Shown here in pieces: positions 33,879 through 43,338 of a DNA stretch of 64,000 bases. The stretch is taken from contig JALEJS010000024.1 of assembly GCA_022769545.1 (NCBI GenBank), positions 124,001 to 188,000 on the forward strand, in the 5' to 3' direction. The stretch's first letter is position 1, and each line of letters opens with the position of its first letter. Position numbers and translations under genes: made by a program. Under the pieces are notes generated by a model that saw only the letters and a list, made by a program, of their open reading frames with translations, did not search any database and was not told where the DNA came from. This DNA comes from Blautia sp. GTDB taxonomy: Bacteria; Bacillota; Clostridia; Lachnospirales; Lachnospiraceae.

Positions 33879-33947
33879 GTTTTTTTCCTCTCCTTTTATA
33901 CACTTTCATTGGTTTCTTATGCAGCCGTTCCTGCCTGAGCTAAGCAG

Positions 33948-35258
33948 TTACGGTTCATTCTTTATTTTTTCGGCTCTCACTCTTCCGATCGTCTTGTTTC
34001 CAAGAGATACGATTCGGAAGCGATAGCCGTTTGCAGCAATTTCCCTGTCCAGATCCTTCTCTGTGGGGACATGCCCAAGCAGTGACGTCAGATACCCGTT
34101 CAGCGTCTCAAACTCCACGTCTCCGAAATCCAGAGCCAGTTCTTCCTCCACATCTTCCAGACTGGCAAGTCCGTCGATCACCACACTGTTGTCTACCTGT
34201 GTGCGTATGGTCATTTCATCATCGTCATATTCATCCTGAATATCACCCACGATCTCTTCCAGGATATCTTCCATGGTGACGATTCCGCTGGTCTGTCCGT
34301 ACTCATCCACAACAATTGCCATATGCAGCTTTTTCCCCTGCATAGAATGAAACAAATCCCCGATTCCTCTTGTCTCCGGAATCAGCGATGCTGTTCGGAT
34401 CAGGCCCGGAAGCTCCTTCAGCGGCTTGAATCTTGCCCATGAATTTTTGGTCAGAAATTTCAGCGCATCCTTGTAATTGACAATTCCAACGATATTGTCG
34501 AGACTGTCCGCATAGACCGGATAGCGGGAAATCCCCTCCTCCAGCATGATGTCCACCATCTCCTGAAGCAGTACTTCCTGATCAAAGGCGATCACATTTT
34601 TCCGGTGCGTCATCACATCATGAGCATTTGTCTCATTAAAAGAAATGATGTTCTGAATCATTTCTGCCTCGTTTTCTTCGATGACCCCCTGTTCGTGTGC
34701 CTCACCTACCATGTAAATGATTTCCTCTTCCGTCATGGCATCCTCTGCCTGCTCCATACTGATGCCAAACAGACATGCCGCCAGCTTGGCGATCCAGGTT
34801 ATCACAATGGTAACCGGATAAAGCACGGTGACAACTGCAGAAACAATGCCCAGATAGCGGTAGGCATATTTTTCCGGCTGAAATCCTCCGATCCGGCGAA
34901 ACGTGAGAATTCCAAGGGATGCAAACAGAATCGCACCCAGTGCCATCACAAGCACAAGAGCAGGCAAATACAATATGTAATCACCCAGTACGTTCGTAGC
35001 CCACGGAACAATGATCAGTCCAAACCACATTCCGGCAGCGGTCACGATCAGAGGGATCACATTGACATACTGAAACGGTTTGTTCAGCAATTTCAGAAGT
35101 CGAACGGACTTTTTGTCTCCTCCAAGTGCCTTTTTCTCCACATCCGCTTCATTCAGATTTTGCGCCGCGGCTGCAAATCCATAGAAAATACCATTCAGCC
35201 ACAGCAGCAGGAACAGAATCAAGAAGCCCCATAGGGGCATATGACTGCCGTCTTCCAT
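33948..35258 (-). CDS. CorC/HlyC-type CNNM transporter with CBS domains
   Basis: 436 residues. An N-terminal DUF21 membrane domain (four hydrophobic helices within 1-170) is followed by two CBS domains (DVMTHRKNVIAFDQ, GISRYPVYADSLDNIVGIV, then LHMAIVVDEYGQTSGIVTMEDILEEIVGDI in parts) and a CorC_HlyC domain at the C-terminus ending NKTIGRVRAEKI. Relatives export magnesium or cobalt. The membrane domain is shorter and less conserved than usual. It follows mazF by about 60 bp. Confidence 0.82.
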   Translation of the reverse strand: MEDGSHMPLWGFLILFLLLWLNGIFYGFAAAAQNLNEADVEKKALGGDKKSVRLLKLLNKPFQYVNVIPLIVTAAGMWFGLIIVPWATNVLGDYILYLPALVLVMALGAILFASLGILTFRRIGGFQPEKYAYRYLGIVSAVVTVLYPVTIVITWIAKLAACLFGISMEQAEDAMTEEEIIYMVGEAHEQGVIEENEAEMIQNIISFNETNAHDVMTHRKNVIAFDQEVLLQEMVDIMLEEGISRYPVYADSLDNIVGIVNYKDALKFLTKNSWARFKPLKELPGLIRTASLIPETRGIGDLFHSMQGKKLHMAIVVDEYGQTSGIVTMEDILEEIVGDIQDEYDDDEMTIRTQVDNSVVIDGLASLEDVEEELALDFGDVEFETLNGYLTSLLGHVPTEKDLDREIAANGYRFRIVSLGNKTIGRVRAEKIKNEP

Positions 35259-35317
35259 ATAATTCTATCAACTCTCCTTTGTAAAAACAGCATAGTTACT
35301 GGAAAAATATATCACTT

Positions 35318-35665
35318 TTAGAAAGATAATTCAAGGCTTATTTCCAGTGCATGATTCACACGGGCCAGCATTGCATGATCCAGATGGCAGATTTTATCTT
35401 TCAGTCTTCTTTTGTCGATCGTTCGAAGTTGTTCCAGCAAAATCACAGAATCCTTCTCAATGCCATACACATTGGAATCAATCTCAATGTGCGTGGGCAG
35501 CTTCGCCTTGTTCATTTTGGATGTGATGGCAGCACAGATCACCGTTGGGCTGTGCTTGTTTCCCACATCATTCTGAATGATCAGCACCGGCCGGATTCCC
35601 CCCTGTTCACTGCCGACCACCGGTCTTAAATCCGCGTAAAAAATATCCCCTCTTCTGATTACCAC
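35318..35665 (-). CDS. mazF: MazF/PemK-family mRNA interferase (orphan)
   Basis: 115 residues starting at GTG 35665, giving [13 protein letters not shown], which matches the family start and length; GGAG is nine bases upstream. A longer ATG at 35731 adds 22 residues without a ribosome site. The fold is visible in [21 protein letters not shown] (in parts: [16 protein letters not shown]), [18 protein letters not shown] and [13 protein letters not shown]. It cleaves mRNA at a short sequence. As in B. subtilis it follows alr, but the antitoxin gene normally placed between them is missing. Confidence 0.88.
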   Translation of the reverse strand: MVIRRGDIFYADLRPVVGSEQGGIRPVLIIQNDVGNKHSPTVICAAITSKMNKAKLPTHIEIDSNVYGIEKDSVILLEQLRTIDKRRLKDKICHLDHAMLARVNHALEISLELSF

Positions 35666-35783
35666 ATAATCACACTCCGATTCAATACGATTTTCATCGC
35701 GTTTTAGGATAAGTATTTCCACTTTTTTCATGTGTATGCATGTGGTATTTTAAATTGACATGACAGCTTATTTTTCAGGTGAA

Positions 35784-36950
35784 TCAGTCAAAAAAATTTA
35801 TTTCTTCCACTTCTCTATTGTCCCGGACATAGACTCTGGGCACTCTCTTTGTAATGTCACAGACAAACTCATACGGAAAACGCCCGGACAGTGCTCCCAG
35901 CATCTCCACGGTAATTTCCTCATCACCGTCTTTTCCAAGCAGTGTTGCCGGATCCCCGGCACGGACACCTTCGATATGGGAGACATCCACCATGAACTGA
36001 TCCATACAGACTCTTCCCAGAACAGGTGCCTTCTGCCCGCGGATCAGTACCCATCCTTTATTGGAAAGAAGCCGCGGATAGCCGTCCGCATATCCCACCG
36101 GAATGGTAGCGACCGTAGTTTCTTTCTCAGTAACATAGGTCCCTCCATAGCTGACCGGAACACCGGCCGCCACGTTTTTCACATAGCTGACATGGCTGAT
36201 CAGCTCCATGGCCGGTTTGAGACGTACAATGTCCTTCTCCACCTCATCCGAAGGATAGATACCGTAAATCGTGATTCCGGCACGGACCACATTCAGATTT
36301 GCTTCCGGAATCCGAATGATTCCCGCACTGTTGGAACAGTGACAAATGGGGATTTCCACGCCCGCGTCCCGAAGCATCCCGGCAAATTTCAGATAACGTT
36401 CCAGCTGAACCATCGCCGGAGACCGGTCCGTCTCATCGGCTCTTGCAAAGTGTGTAAACATCCCCTCAATATAAAGATTTTCCAGCTGCGCAATCTTCTG
36501 AATCTGTGCGGCACTTTTCTCCGTATCGGAAAACCCGATCCGGGTCATGCCGGTATCCAGTGCAATATGTATCTTTGCCTGTCTGTTCTGACGACTGCCG
36601 GCCTGTGCATATTTTTGCGCCATCTCATAATCTGTAACTGCAATCCGCACATCTTCCTTTACCAGATCGTCAAAATACTCCTCGAAAACAATTCCAAGAA
36701 TCAGGATCGGCTTTGTGATTCCTGCCTTTCGCAGCTGAAGTGCCTCCTGCGCCGTCGCCGTCGCAAAGCCCCAGATATAGTCATAATCATGGATCAGTCT
36801 GGCAATCGGAACCGCTCCGTGACCATATCCGTCTGCCTTGATCACCGCGATCATTTTCGTATCTTCCCGGATATTCCGGTGCATCTGCTCAAAATTTTCT
36901 GCTATGGCATCCAGTGAAATCCGTGCCTTTATTCGTTTATATTCTTTCAT
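35784..36950 (-). CDS. alr: Alanine racemase
   Basis: 388 residues, PLP-dependent, making D-alanine for peptidoglycan. The PLP lysine is in AVIKADGYGHGAVP (about residue 38), the barrel has HIALDTGMTRIGF, and the catalytic tyrosine region reads VSYGGTYVT with GRVCMDQFMVDVSH in the C-terminal domain. I chose ATG 36950 since MKEYKRIKARISLDAI aligns with family starts; an upstream extension overlaps nnrD. It lies 25 bp after nnrDE. Confidence 0.93.
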   Translation of the reverse strand: MKEYKRIKARISLDAIAENFEQMHRNIREDTKMIAVIKADGYGHGAVPIARLIHDYDYIWGFATATAQEALQLRKAGITKPILILGIVFEEYFDDLVKEDVRIAVTDYEMAQKYAQAGSRQNRQAKIHIALDTGMTRIGFSDTEKSAAQIQKIAQLENLYIEGMFTHFARADETDRSPAMVQLERYLKFAGMLRDAGVEIPICHCSNSAGIIRIPEANLNVVRAGITIYGIYPSDEVEKDIVRLKPAMELISHVSYVKNVAAGVPVSYGGTYVTEKETTVATIPVGYADGYPRLLSNKGWVLIRGQKAPVLGRVCMDQFMVDVSHIEGVRAGDPATLLGKDGDEEITVEMLGALSGRFPYEFVCDITKRVPRVYVRDNREVEEINFFD

Positions 36951-36975
36951 AATAACTCTTTTTCTCCCATTTGTA

Positions 36976-38463
36976 TCACCGCAGCGCTTCCCGCACTGCA
37001 TCAATGATGTCTTCTGCCTTTATACAGCGCATATCGGAATGTGCGCTGGCCAGATCTCCGGCTCTGCCGTGCAGCGTCACACCAAGTGCCGCCTGCTTTA
37101 CCAAAGATCTTTCCTCATCCCGGAACATTCCATAGACACCTGCCAGAATTCCCGCAAGCACATCCCCGCTTCCGGCAGTCGCCATACCTGCATTCCCGGT
37201 TCCGCTCAGATATACCGTTTTTCCGTCGGTTACTGCCGTCACCGCATCCTTCAGGACACAGACCGTATGGGACTCTGCGGCAAATGCAGCTGCCGTTCCG
37301 GCCAGATCTTCCCGGATATCTGAAATCTTCTTTCCGGTCAGTCGTGACATCTCACCGGGATGTGGTGTGACGGTCACGTGCGGTCCCAGATACTGTCTCC
37401 AGGAAAGATTCTGTGCCAGAAGATTCAGTCCGTCCGCATCCAGAATCAACTGACGTTTCTCCTGACTGGCGCGCTTCAGAACATTTAATATGCGCTCCTG
37501 TGCCTGTGCATCCTTTCCGATTCCGGGGCCGGCCACAATTCTGTCACACCACGCAAAAATCCGCTCATACTCCTCCTCGGAAAACGAACAGCTGACCATG
37601 GCCTCCGGCAGCAGGATCTGCAGCGGAATCCGGTTTTCCGGAACCGTATGAATCATCACCATTCCGGCTCCGGCACGAAATGCCGCCGCCGCACACAGAT
37701 AGGCCGCTCCGCACATGCCTTCCGATCCTGCTTCTACGAGAACCTTCCCGAAGGTTCCTTTATTTCCTTCCGGTATCCTCTGCGGAAGCATTCCGAGATC
37801 CTGCGACTCTGTCAGATAACAGTCTGCGGTATCCTTCGTGTCTGAGATGCCAATATCAGCCGTCACAATCTCTCCTGCATATTTCCTTCCCGGATACAGA
37901 CAGAGTCCTTTTTTCAGATACGCGAATGTAACGGTAAGATCTGCCTGAAATGCAGTTCCCTGAACGCTTCCGTCATCCCCGCTGATCCCGGACGGAATAT
38001 CCACTGCGATCTTTCTGCAGGATGCCTGGTTCATGTTACCGATTGTCTCTGCACAGCTGCCTTCAATTTTCCGCTTCAGCCCTATGCCGAATATGGCATC
38101 TACTATAGTAGTATATTCATCCCACCGGGGCATATTCGTCAGAGGAACCTGATATCGCAGTGCAATCTCATATTGCCTCCGGGTTTCTTCGGTCATTTTC
38201 AGAGGATTTCCCGCAAGAAACACCTCCACATCCCATCCTTCGAGAAACAGAATTCTCGCGATGGCAAGACCGTCGCCTCCGTTGTTTCCGCTTCCGCAGA
38301 CCACAAGAATTTTCTCCGGAAGGAATTTTTGCATCCTCCCTCTCATCTGCTCCACAGTCTGAAGTGCTGCCCGTTCCATCAGTACACAGGAAGGGATTCC
38401 ATAATATTCCATTGTCTGTCTGTCCAGATCTTTCATCTGCCCGCAGTCAAATACTTTTTTCAC
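36976..38463 (-). CDS. nnrDE: Bifunctional NAD(P)H-hydrate epimerase / ADP-dependent dehydratase
   Basis: 495 residues. The N-terminal epimerase half (1-210) has MERAAL, VCGSGNNGGDGLAIARIL and AVDIPSGISGDDG. The C-terminal ribokinase-like dehydratase has LDADGLNLLA, VTPHPGEMSRLTG and AGSGDVLAGILAGVY. Together they repair NADH and NADPH hydrates. I prefer GTG 38463 (AAAGG eight bases upstream); an ATG at 38532 would add 23 residues with a poor ribosome site. It lies directly downstream of rex. Confidence 0.9.
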   Translation of the reverse strand: MKKVFDCGQMKDLDRQTMEYYGIPSCVLMERAALQTVEQMRGRMQKFLPEKILVVCGSGNNGGDGLAIARILFLEGWDVEVFLAGNPLKMTEETRRQYEIALRYQVPLTNMPRWDEYTTIVDAIFGIGLKRKIEGSCAETIGNMNQASCRKIAVDIPSGISGDDGSVQGTAFQADLTVTFAYLKKGLCLYPGRKYAGEIVTADIGISDTKDTADCYLTESQDLGMLPQRIPEGNKGTFGKVLVEAGSEGMCGAAYLCAAAAFRAGAGMVMIHTVPENRIPLQILLPEAMVSCSFSEEEYERIFAWCDRIVAGPGIGKDAQAQERILNVLKRASQEKRQLILDADGLNLLAQNLSWRQYLGPHVTVTPHPGEMSRLTGKKISDIREDLAGTAAAFAAESHTVCVLKDAVTAVTDGKTVYLSGTGNAGMATAGSGDVLAGILAGVYGMFRDEERSLVKQAALGVTLHGRAGDLASAHSDMRCIKAEDIIDAVREALR

Positions 38464-38549
38464 TTCTGTCGCCTTTCCTTTATCGCCTGAGATAAAAAAC
38501 TGCTGCAACAGCTCATTTGTAATGAAAGCCATGCAACAGCTCTGTTGGT

Positions 38550-39194
38550 CTATTTATCATGTTCCTGGCGATACTGTCTGATATTGTAGGAAAGTGCCAT
38601 CAGACTTTCCGAAAGATGCACATTTTCCACGATGACGTCCTCCGGCGTATCCAGATCAATATGCGCGAAGTTCCAGATTGCCTTGATTCCGTTTTCCACC
38701 AGTATGTTTGCCATTTCCTTCGCCTTATTCTTCGGGAGTGTCAGAATGGCAATGTCAACCTGCGTTTCCTTCAGGAAAAAAGGCAGATCACTGAGCATCT
38801 GTATCTCAATGCCCCTCACAGCCATTCCTTCCAGAACCGGATTGATATCAAAAATGCCAACCAGTTTAAATCCCCTCTTTTCAAAATCGGAGTAGTTGGC
38901 CAGTGCCTGTCCCAGATTTCCTGCGCCGAGAATGATCATGGGGTGCACGGTATCCAGTCCGAGAATTTTTCCGATCTCTTTATATAAATATTTTACATTA
39001 TAGCCATAGCCCTGCTGCCCGAATCCCCCGAAATTATTCAGGTCCTGCCGAATCTGCGAAGCTGTAACATGCATTTTTTTGCTGAGGTCATTGGATGAGA
39101 TTCTCTCTACATGCTCCTCCAGCAATTCTCCAAGATATCTGTAATACCTTGGAAGTCGTTTAATTACTGCTTTTGAGATATCTTTGGTTTCCAC
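38550..39194 (-). CDS. rex: Redox-sensing transcriptional repressor Rex
   Basis: 214 residues. An N-terminal winged helix (KRLPRYYRYLGELLEEHVER in parts: RLPRYYRYL, then TASQIRQDLNNFGGFG) and a Rossmann domain with ILGAGNLGQALANY binding NADH/NAD+. It represses fermentation and NADH-consuming genes at low NADH. AAGGAGGGGAATTT is upstream of ATG 39194. The promoter is perfect consensus and overlaps a 24-bp near-palindrome, suggesting autoregulation. Confidence 0.95.
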   Translation of the reverse strand: METKDISKAVIKRLPRYYRYLGELLEEHVERISSNDLSKKMHVTASQIRQDLNNFGGFGQQGYGYNVKYLYKEIGKILGLDTVHPMIILGAGNLGQALANYSDFEKRGFKLVGIFDINPVLEGMAVRGIEIQMLSDLPFFLKETQVDIAILTLPKNKAKEMANILVENGIKAIWNFAHIDLDTPEDVIVENVHLSESLMALSYNIRQYRQEHDK

Positions 39195-39221
39195 AAATTC
39201 CCCTCCTTACCTATCTATATA

Positions 39222-39250
39222 ATTATAACGAATTGATATTTTAATGTCAA
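39222..39250 (-). promoter_or_regulatory. Consensus sigma-A promoter of rex
   Basis: Minus strand: TTGACA (39250-39245), 17-bp spacer, TATAAT (39227-39222), perfect in both hexamers and spacing. Confidence 0.85.
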
Positions 39251-39253
39251 TTC
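39230..39253. promoter_or_regulatory. 24-bp near-palindrome between rex and the ABC-F gene
   Basis: Ten of twelve base pairs match around a centre between 39241 and 39242; its inner 18 bases begin TTG and end CAA, as Rex sites do. It covers the -35 and spacer of the rex promoter. Confidence 0.6.
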
Positions 39254-39294
39254 ATCTGATTGCAGATATTGTTTTTTTCAGAAAAAAATTACTA

Positions 39295-39323
39295 TTTAAA
39301 AAAAATCAGTTTTTCGATATAAT
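39295..39323 (+). promoter_or_regulatory. Promoter of the ABC-F gene
   Basis: TTTAAA (39295-39300), 17-bp spacer, TATAAT (39318-39323). The -35 is weak. Confidence 0.5.
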
Positions 39324-39354
39324 AAGCACAATGGCACAAAACGGAGGACTGAAA

Positions 39355-41262
39355 ATGATTTTATCCTGTCAGAATATATCGAAATCTTTTGGTGAAAATG
39401 TGATTATGAAAAATGCCTCCTTCCACATTGAGGAAAGAGAAAAGGCTGCCCTGATCGGAAATAACGGGGCCGGCAAGACAACGCTTCTCAAAATCATCAT
39501 GAAGGAGCTTTCTGCCGACGAGGGTTCCGTCATTCTCGCCAAAGACAAAACCATCGGCTATCTTGCCCAGTATCAGGACATTCACGGGCATCACAGCATA
39601 TACGAAGAGCTTCTCACCACCAGACAGCACATCATCGACATGGAAAACCGGATGCGTTCTCTGGAAAAAGAAATGAAACACGCTTCCGGTGAAGCACTGG
39701 AAGCACTGATGAACCATTATACCAAAATCAGCCATCAGTTTGAGATGGAAAACGGCTACGCTTACAAAAGTGAGATTGTCGGCGTACTGAAGGGTCTGGG
39801 ATTTTCGGAAGAGGATTTCGACAAGCCCATCGAGACCCTTTCCGGCGGACAGAAAACCCGAGTTGCCCTGGGCAAGCTCCTGATCGGCGCACCGGATATC
39901 CTGCTTTTGGATGAGCCTACCAACCATCTGGACATGTCCAGCATCTCCTGGCTGGAAACATACCTGCTGAATTATCCCGGAGCGGTCTTTATCGTTTCCC
40001 ACGACCGGTACTTTCTTGATAAAATCGTAACAAAAATCATCGAGATCGAACAGGCATCTGTGCAGACCTTCACCGGGAATTATTCCGCGTATGCTCTGAA
40101 AAAAGCACAGCTGCGGGATGCCCGGTACAAGGCCTACCTGAATCAGCAGCGGGATATCCGTCATCAGGAGGCTGTCATTGCAAAGCTTCGCTCTTTTAAC
40201 CGTGAGAAATCCATCAAACGAGCGGAAAGCCGCGAGAAAATGCTGAACCGGATCCAGCGTGTGGAAAAGCCTGCGGAAGTCCAGAATAAGATGCGCATCT
40301 GCCTTGAACCGCGGTATGTCAGCGGAAATGATGTTCTGAGCGTGGAAGCGCTTGGGAAATCCTTCCCGGGACAGACGCTTTTTCAGAATATCTCCTTTGA
40401 AATTCACCGGGGAGAACGGGTTGCACTTATCGGAGACAACGGTACCGGAAAAACAACCATGCTGAAAATCCTCAACGGACTTCTCGAAGCAGACACCGGA
40501 AGCTTCACGCTTGGCTCAAAAGTACAGATTGGCTACTATGACCAGGAACACCATGTACTCCACATGGAGAAGACCATTTTTCAGGAAATTTCAGATACCT
40601 ATCCCACGCTTACGGAAACTCAGATCCGGAATATGCTGGCTGCCTTCCTCTTTACAGGCGATGACGTATTCAAACAGATCTCTTCCCTCTCCGGCGGAGA
40701 GCGCGGCCGTGTTTCCCTGGCAAAACTGATGCTTTCCGAAGCGAACTTTCTGATACTGGATGAGCCGACCAACCATCTGGATATTGCTTCCAAGGAGATT
40801 CTGGAGGAAGCACTGATCAGCTATACCGGAACCGTATTCTATGTATCTCATGACCGGTACTTTATCAATCAGACCGCAACCCGGATTCTGGACCTCACCA
40901 ACCAGACGATTGTCAATTACATCGGGGACTACGATTATTACCTGGAAAAACGGGATGAACTGACACAGATATACGCCCCGGCCGCCGGCAAAGCCGTCCA
41001 GGCGGAAACGCCTTCCGAGAGCAAGCTGTCCTGGCAGCAGCAGAAGGAGGAACAGGCACGTCAGAGAAAACGTGAAAACGAACTGAAACGGGTGGAGGCC
41101 CGCATTGAAGAGCTGGAAAAAAGAGACCGGGAAATTGATGAGACGCTGGTTTTGCCGGATGTGTGCACCAATGTTGCCAAGTGTACGGAGCTGAGCCGGG
41201 AAAAGGCCTCTGTCACAGAAGAACTAGAAAACCTGTACATAAAATGGGAGGAGCTTGCATAA
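39355..41262 (+). CDS. ABC-F family ATPase (ribosome-associated)
   Basis: 635 residues with two ABC domains and no membrane segment. First: GNNGAGKTT, LSGGQKTR, LLLDEPTNHLD. Second: GDNGTGKTT, LSGGERGR, LILDEPTNHLD. The charged inter-domain linker (about 240-310, rich in R/K/E) contacts tRNA in family members, and the C-terminus is a coiled coil (KRENELKRVEARIEELEKR). It resembles YdiF/Uup-type translation factors; an antibiotic-protection role is possible but not shown. ATG 39355 follows GGAGGACTGAAA. It is the only plus-strand gene between 1609 and 44298. Confidence 0.88.
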   Translation: MILSCQNISKSFGENVIMKNASFHIEEREKAALIGNNGAGKTTLLKIIMKELSADEGSVILAKDKTIGYLAQYQDIHGHHSIYEELLTTRQHIIDMENRMRSLEKEMKHASGEALEALMNHYTKISHQFEMENGYAYKSEIVGVLKGLGFSEEDFDKPIETLSGGQKTRVALGKLLIGAPDILLLDEPTNHLDMSSISWLETYLLNYPGAVFIVSHDRYFLDKIVTKIIEIEQASVQTFTGNYSAYALKKAQLRDARYKAYLNQQRDIRHQEAVIAKLRSFNREKSIKRAESREKMLNRIQRVEKPAEVQNKMRICLEPRYVSGNDVLSVEALGKSFPGQTLFQNISFEIHRGERVALIGDNGTGKTTMLKILNGLLEADTGSFTLGSKVQIGYYDQEHHVLHMEKTIFQEISDTYPTLTETQIRNMLAAFLFTGDDVFKQISSLSGGERGRVSLAKLMLSEANFLILDEPTNHLDIASKEILEEALISYTGTVFYVSHDRYFINQTATRILDLTNQTIVNYIGDYDYYLEKRDELTQIYAPAAGKAVQAETPSESKLSWQQQKEEQARQRKRENELKRVEARIEELEKRDREIDETLVLPDVCTNVAKCTELSREKASVTEELENLYIKWEELA

Positions 41263-41272
41263 AGCTCCTCCT
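41246..41272. terminator. 10-bp hairpin across the ABC-F stop codon
   Basis: GGAGGAGCTT (41247-41256) pairs perfectly with AAGCTCCTCC (41262-41271) around a 5-base loop containing part of the stop. No T run follows, so termination is not certain; it may protect 3' ends of the two converging transcripts. Confidence 0.4.
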
Positions 41273-41293
41273 GCATTGATCATCTGTATTCTC

Positions 41294-42076
41294 TTATTCC
41301 GTCTCAATCATCTTCTGCAGTTCATCATAAACCCCGGGGGCGGCTGCGAGAATGGACGAATTTTTAATCCATTCCGGCTCGTTATGACTCCAGTCGGTGA
41401 TCACACCGCCGGCTTCCTTCAGAATCACCGCTGCCGCTGCGTAATCCCAGGGCTTTAAATTCCATTCCAGAAACGCATCCTGACGTCCGCAGGCAACGTA
41501 GCAGATGTCCAGTGCTGCCGAACCGGTTCTGCGAAAATCTGCCGTTTTCAGGAAAATCTTCTCAAACAGTGCAAACAGCCGGTGTGCCTGTCCTTTATCA
41601 TACGGATTGGATCCGAAGGATACCAGTGCATCCGGAAGAGCTACGTCCGAAGAGACGGAAACCGGCATGTCATTCAGATAGGCACCGCATCCCGTGCCAG
41701 CCCAGAACGTTTCTTCGGTAAAGGGATTATACACAACCCCAAACGTCACCGTTCCTTCTTCGTACAGAGCAAGCGAAACCGCACTGAGCTGATAATGGTG
41801 AATCAGATTGGTCGTTCCGTCAATGGGATCCAGAATCCAGTACCGGCTGCTCTTCTTCTGTTCCTGTCCGTCCTTCTCCTCCGCAATCATGGAAATCTGC
41901 GGAAATCTTTTTCTCAGCTCTGTCTTCAGATAATCCTGCACCGCAAAATCCACATTCGTCACATAATCTGCAGCACCTTTTACAGTCACTTCGGCTTTTG
42001 CCAGTTCCCGTTCAATCAGAGATCTGGTCCCCTGCACAAGTGCTGTCACTTCCATCATCTGTTCCCAGTCAAGCAT
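41294..42076 (-). CDS. suhB: Inositol monophosphatase family protein
   Basis: 260 residues. The metal-binding motifs are IAEEKDG, WILDPIDGTTNLIHHY and, near the end, LKPWDYAAAAVIL. These lithium-sensitive phosphatases act on inositol-1-phosphate, NADP(H), PAP or similar substrates; the substrate here is not known. ATG 42076 has GGAGG at eight bases; the upstream in-frame stretch is not supported. It lies 85 bp downstream of the radical SAM gene on the same strand. Confidence 0.87.
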   Translation of the reverse strand: MLDWEQMMEVTALVQGTRSLIERELAKAEVTVKGAADYVTNVDFAVQDYLKTELRKRFPQISMIAEEKDGQEQKKSSRYWILDPIDGTTNLIHHYQLSAVSLALYEEGTVTFGVVYNPFTEETFWAGTGCGAYLNDMPVSVSSDVALPDALVSFGSNPYDKGQAHRLFALFEKIFLKTADFRRTGSAALDICYVACGRQDAFLEWNLKPWDYAAAAVILKEAGGVITDWSHNEPEWIKNSSILAAAPGVYDELQKMIETE

Positions 42077-42161
42077 CTCAATTCCTCCGAAATATATTCC
42101 TATTACTCTGAAAGAACAGCGTACATAAAGACAGGACATTCGCATCTGCAGATATTCCTGT

Positions 42162-42764
42162 TTAGTCAGAATACACCCGTACTCTCAGCGGAACCCCTAT
42201 GGACTCTGACAGTTTTCTGCATTTTTCCACATTTTCCTGACCGATGATATCCACCACAGAAAAGCGGACATCCTCCAGATACTTCCTGCAGTCTTTCGCA
42301 AACTGAAGCATGGCATCAAAGGACTTTTCCCCATATGCAGGGCGAACCACCTCCGTATAGGATTTTGCGTCCGGCATATTCAGGCTGATGGATATACTGT
42401 CCACTGCCTGACAGATTTCCTCTGCCGTGGAGCGGCCATGAATCAGATCACTTAATCCGTTGGTATTCAGACGAATCCGGAACGGATAATGTTCTCTCAG
42501 GTAACTGCAAACCGCAAGCATTTTCTCCAGCTCCATGGTCGGTTCTCCGTAACCGCAGAACACGACTTCCTGACAGCCGGAAAAATCAAAGGCACGGACG
42601 GCATTCAGGATTTCTTCCAGAGAAGGCTCCTTCTCAAACCAGAGTGTATCTGCCTCCCCCACTGCATCTGCATTGTTCCGGATACAGAAGGTACATCTGC
42701 AGGGACATTTGTTTGTGATATTAAAATAGACCTGATGATTATATCGATATATGATATCTGCCAT
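42162..42764 (-). CDS. Small radical SAM protein (TIGR04100-like)
   Basis: 200 residues. The cluster motif is KCPCRCTFC (C-x3-C-x2-C) at about 20-27, followed by VVFCGYGEPTMELE (the GGE-like SAM loop), RLNTNG and SISLNMP. It resembles pyruvate-formate-lyase activase-type proteins that are paired with a TIGR04002 membrane protein, as here. No substrate or peptide target is visible in the window. ATG 42764 was chosen for GGGAGG seven bases upstream. It follows the S-component gene by 28 bp and may depend on the same transcript from the pdxK promoter. Confidence 0.75.
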   Translation of the reverse strand: MADIIYRYNHQVYFNITNKCPCRCTFCIRNNADAVGEADTLWFEKEPSLEEILNAVRAFDFSGCQEVVFCGYGEPTMELEKMLAVCSYLREHYPFRIRLNTNGLSDLIHGRSTAEEICQAVDSISISLNMPDAKSYTEVVRPAYGEKSFDAMLQFAKDCRKYLEDVRFSVVDIIGQENVEKCRKLSESIGVPLRVRVYSD

Positions 42765-42792
42765 ATTGATTCCTCCCATGATTATACCGATT

Positions 42793-43338
42793 TCAAATAT
42801 CTTTTGCAATATTTTGTTTAAAGCCGATTTTGTCCAGTGCCGTTCCGATAATCAGAAAGACAATGGCACTTCCGCCGGACTGAACAACGCTTCCGCTGAT
42901 GGAGGTCAGGAAAGAAACGGTAAAGCCGAACATAATTCCTTCCGCAATAAAATATCCGGTTCCGGAAATCACAAATGCAACGACCAGTGCGATCACATTT
43001 CTTCTGTTCACCAGCTTCTTCCCTTTGGATGTAAAGGGCAGACAGATCAGCATCTTGATAATGATGGTTGCCGGAGCCCATACCGGAGAGGTGAGCAGGT
43101 CTGCCAGTCCCCCTCCGATGGCACCTGCCGCACATGCATAAGGCATGGGAAGCGTCGCTGCTGCCAGATAGATCAGCGCATCACCAAGGTGTACATAACC
43201 TCCGTTCGCTCCTACCGGAATATGAAAAATATAAGCGGTCATCAGTGTGATCAGTGCCGCAAAAACGGCTGAAACTGCAATCCTTCTGGTTGTCACCGCA
43301 TTCTGTACTCCAATTTGTTCTCTGACCATTGATTTCAT
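42793..43338 (-). CDS. ECF S-component-like membrane protein (TIGR04002-like)
   Basis: 181 residues, five to six hydrophobic helices. TRRIAVSAVFAALITLMTAY is followed by VGANGGYVHLGDALIYLAAA and PMPYACAAGAIGGGLADLL, the pattern of ECF vitamin-binding S components (ThiW/PdxU-like). The ATG overlaps the pyridoxal-kinase-like stop (ATGA), so the two are coupled, which suggests a B6 vitamer as substrate. No ECF ATPase or T gene is adjacent; a shared housekeeping module would be needed. Confidence 0.72.
   Translation of the reverse strand: MKSMVREQIGVQNAVTTRRIAVSAVFAALITLMTAYIFHIPVGANGGYVHLGDALIYLAAATLPMPYACAAGAIGGGLADLLTSPVWAPATIIIKMLICLPFTSKGKKLVNRRNVIALVVAFVISGTGYFIAEGIMFGFTVSFLTSISGSVVQSGGSAIVFLIIGTALDKIGFKQNIAKDI

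Noticed and set aside
35666-35783. Antitoxin gene upstream of mazF
   Set aside because: The frames here are very short, lack ribosome sites and do not resemble MazE or EndoAI.
38504-38542. Direct repeat GCAACAGCTC twice near the nnrDE start
   Set aside because: Only two copies of 10 bp, one within the possible coding region; no further support for a regulatory role.
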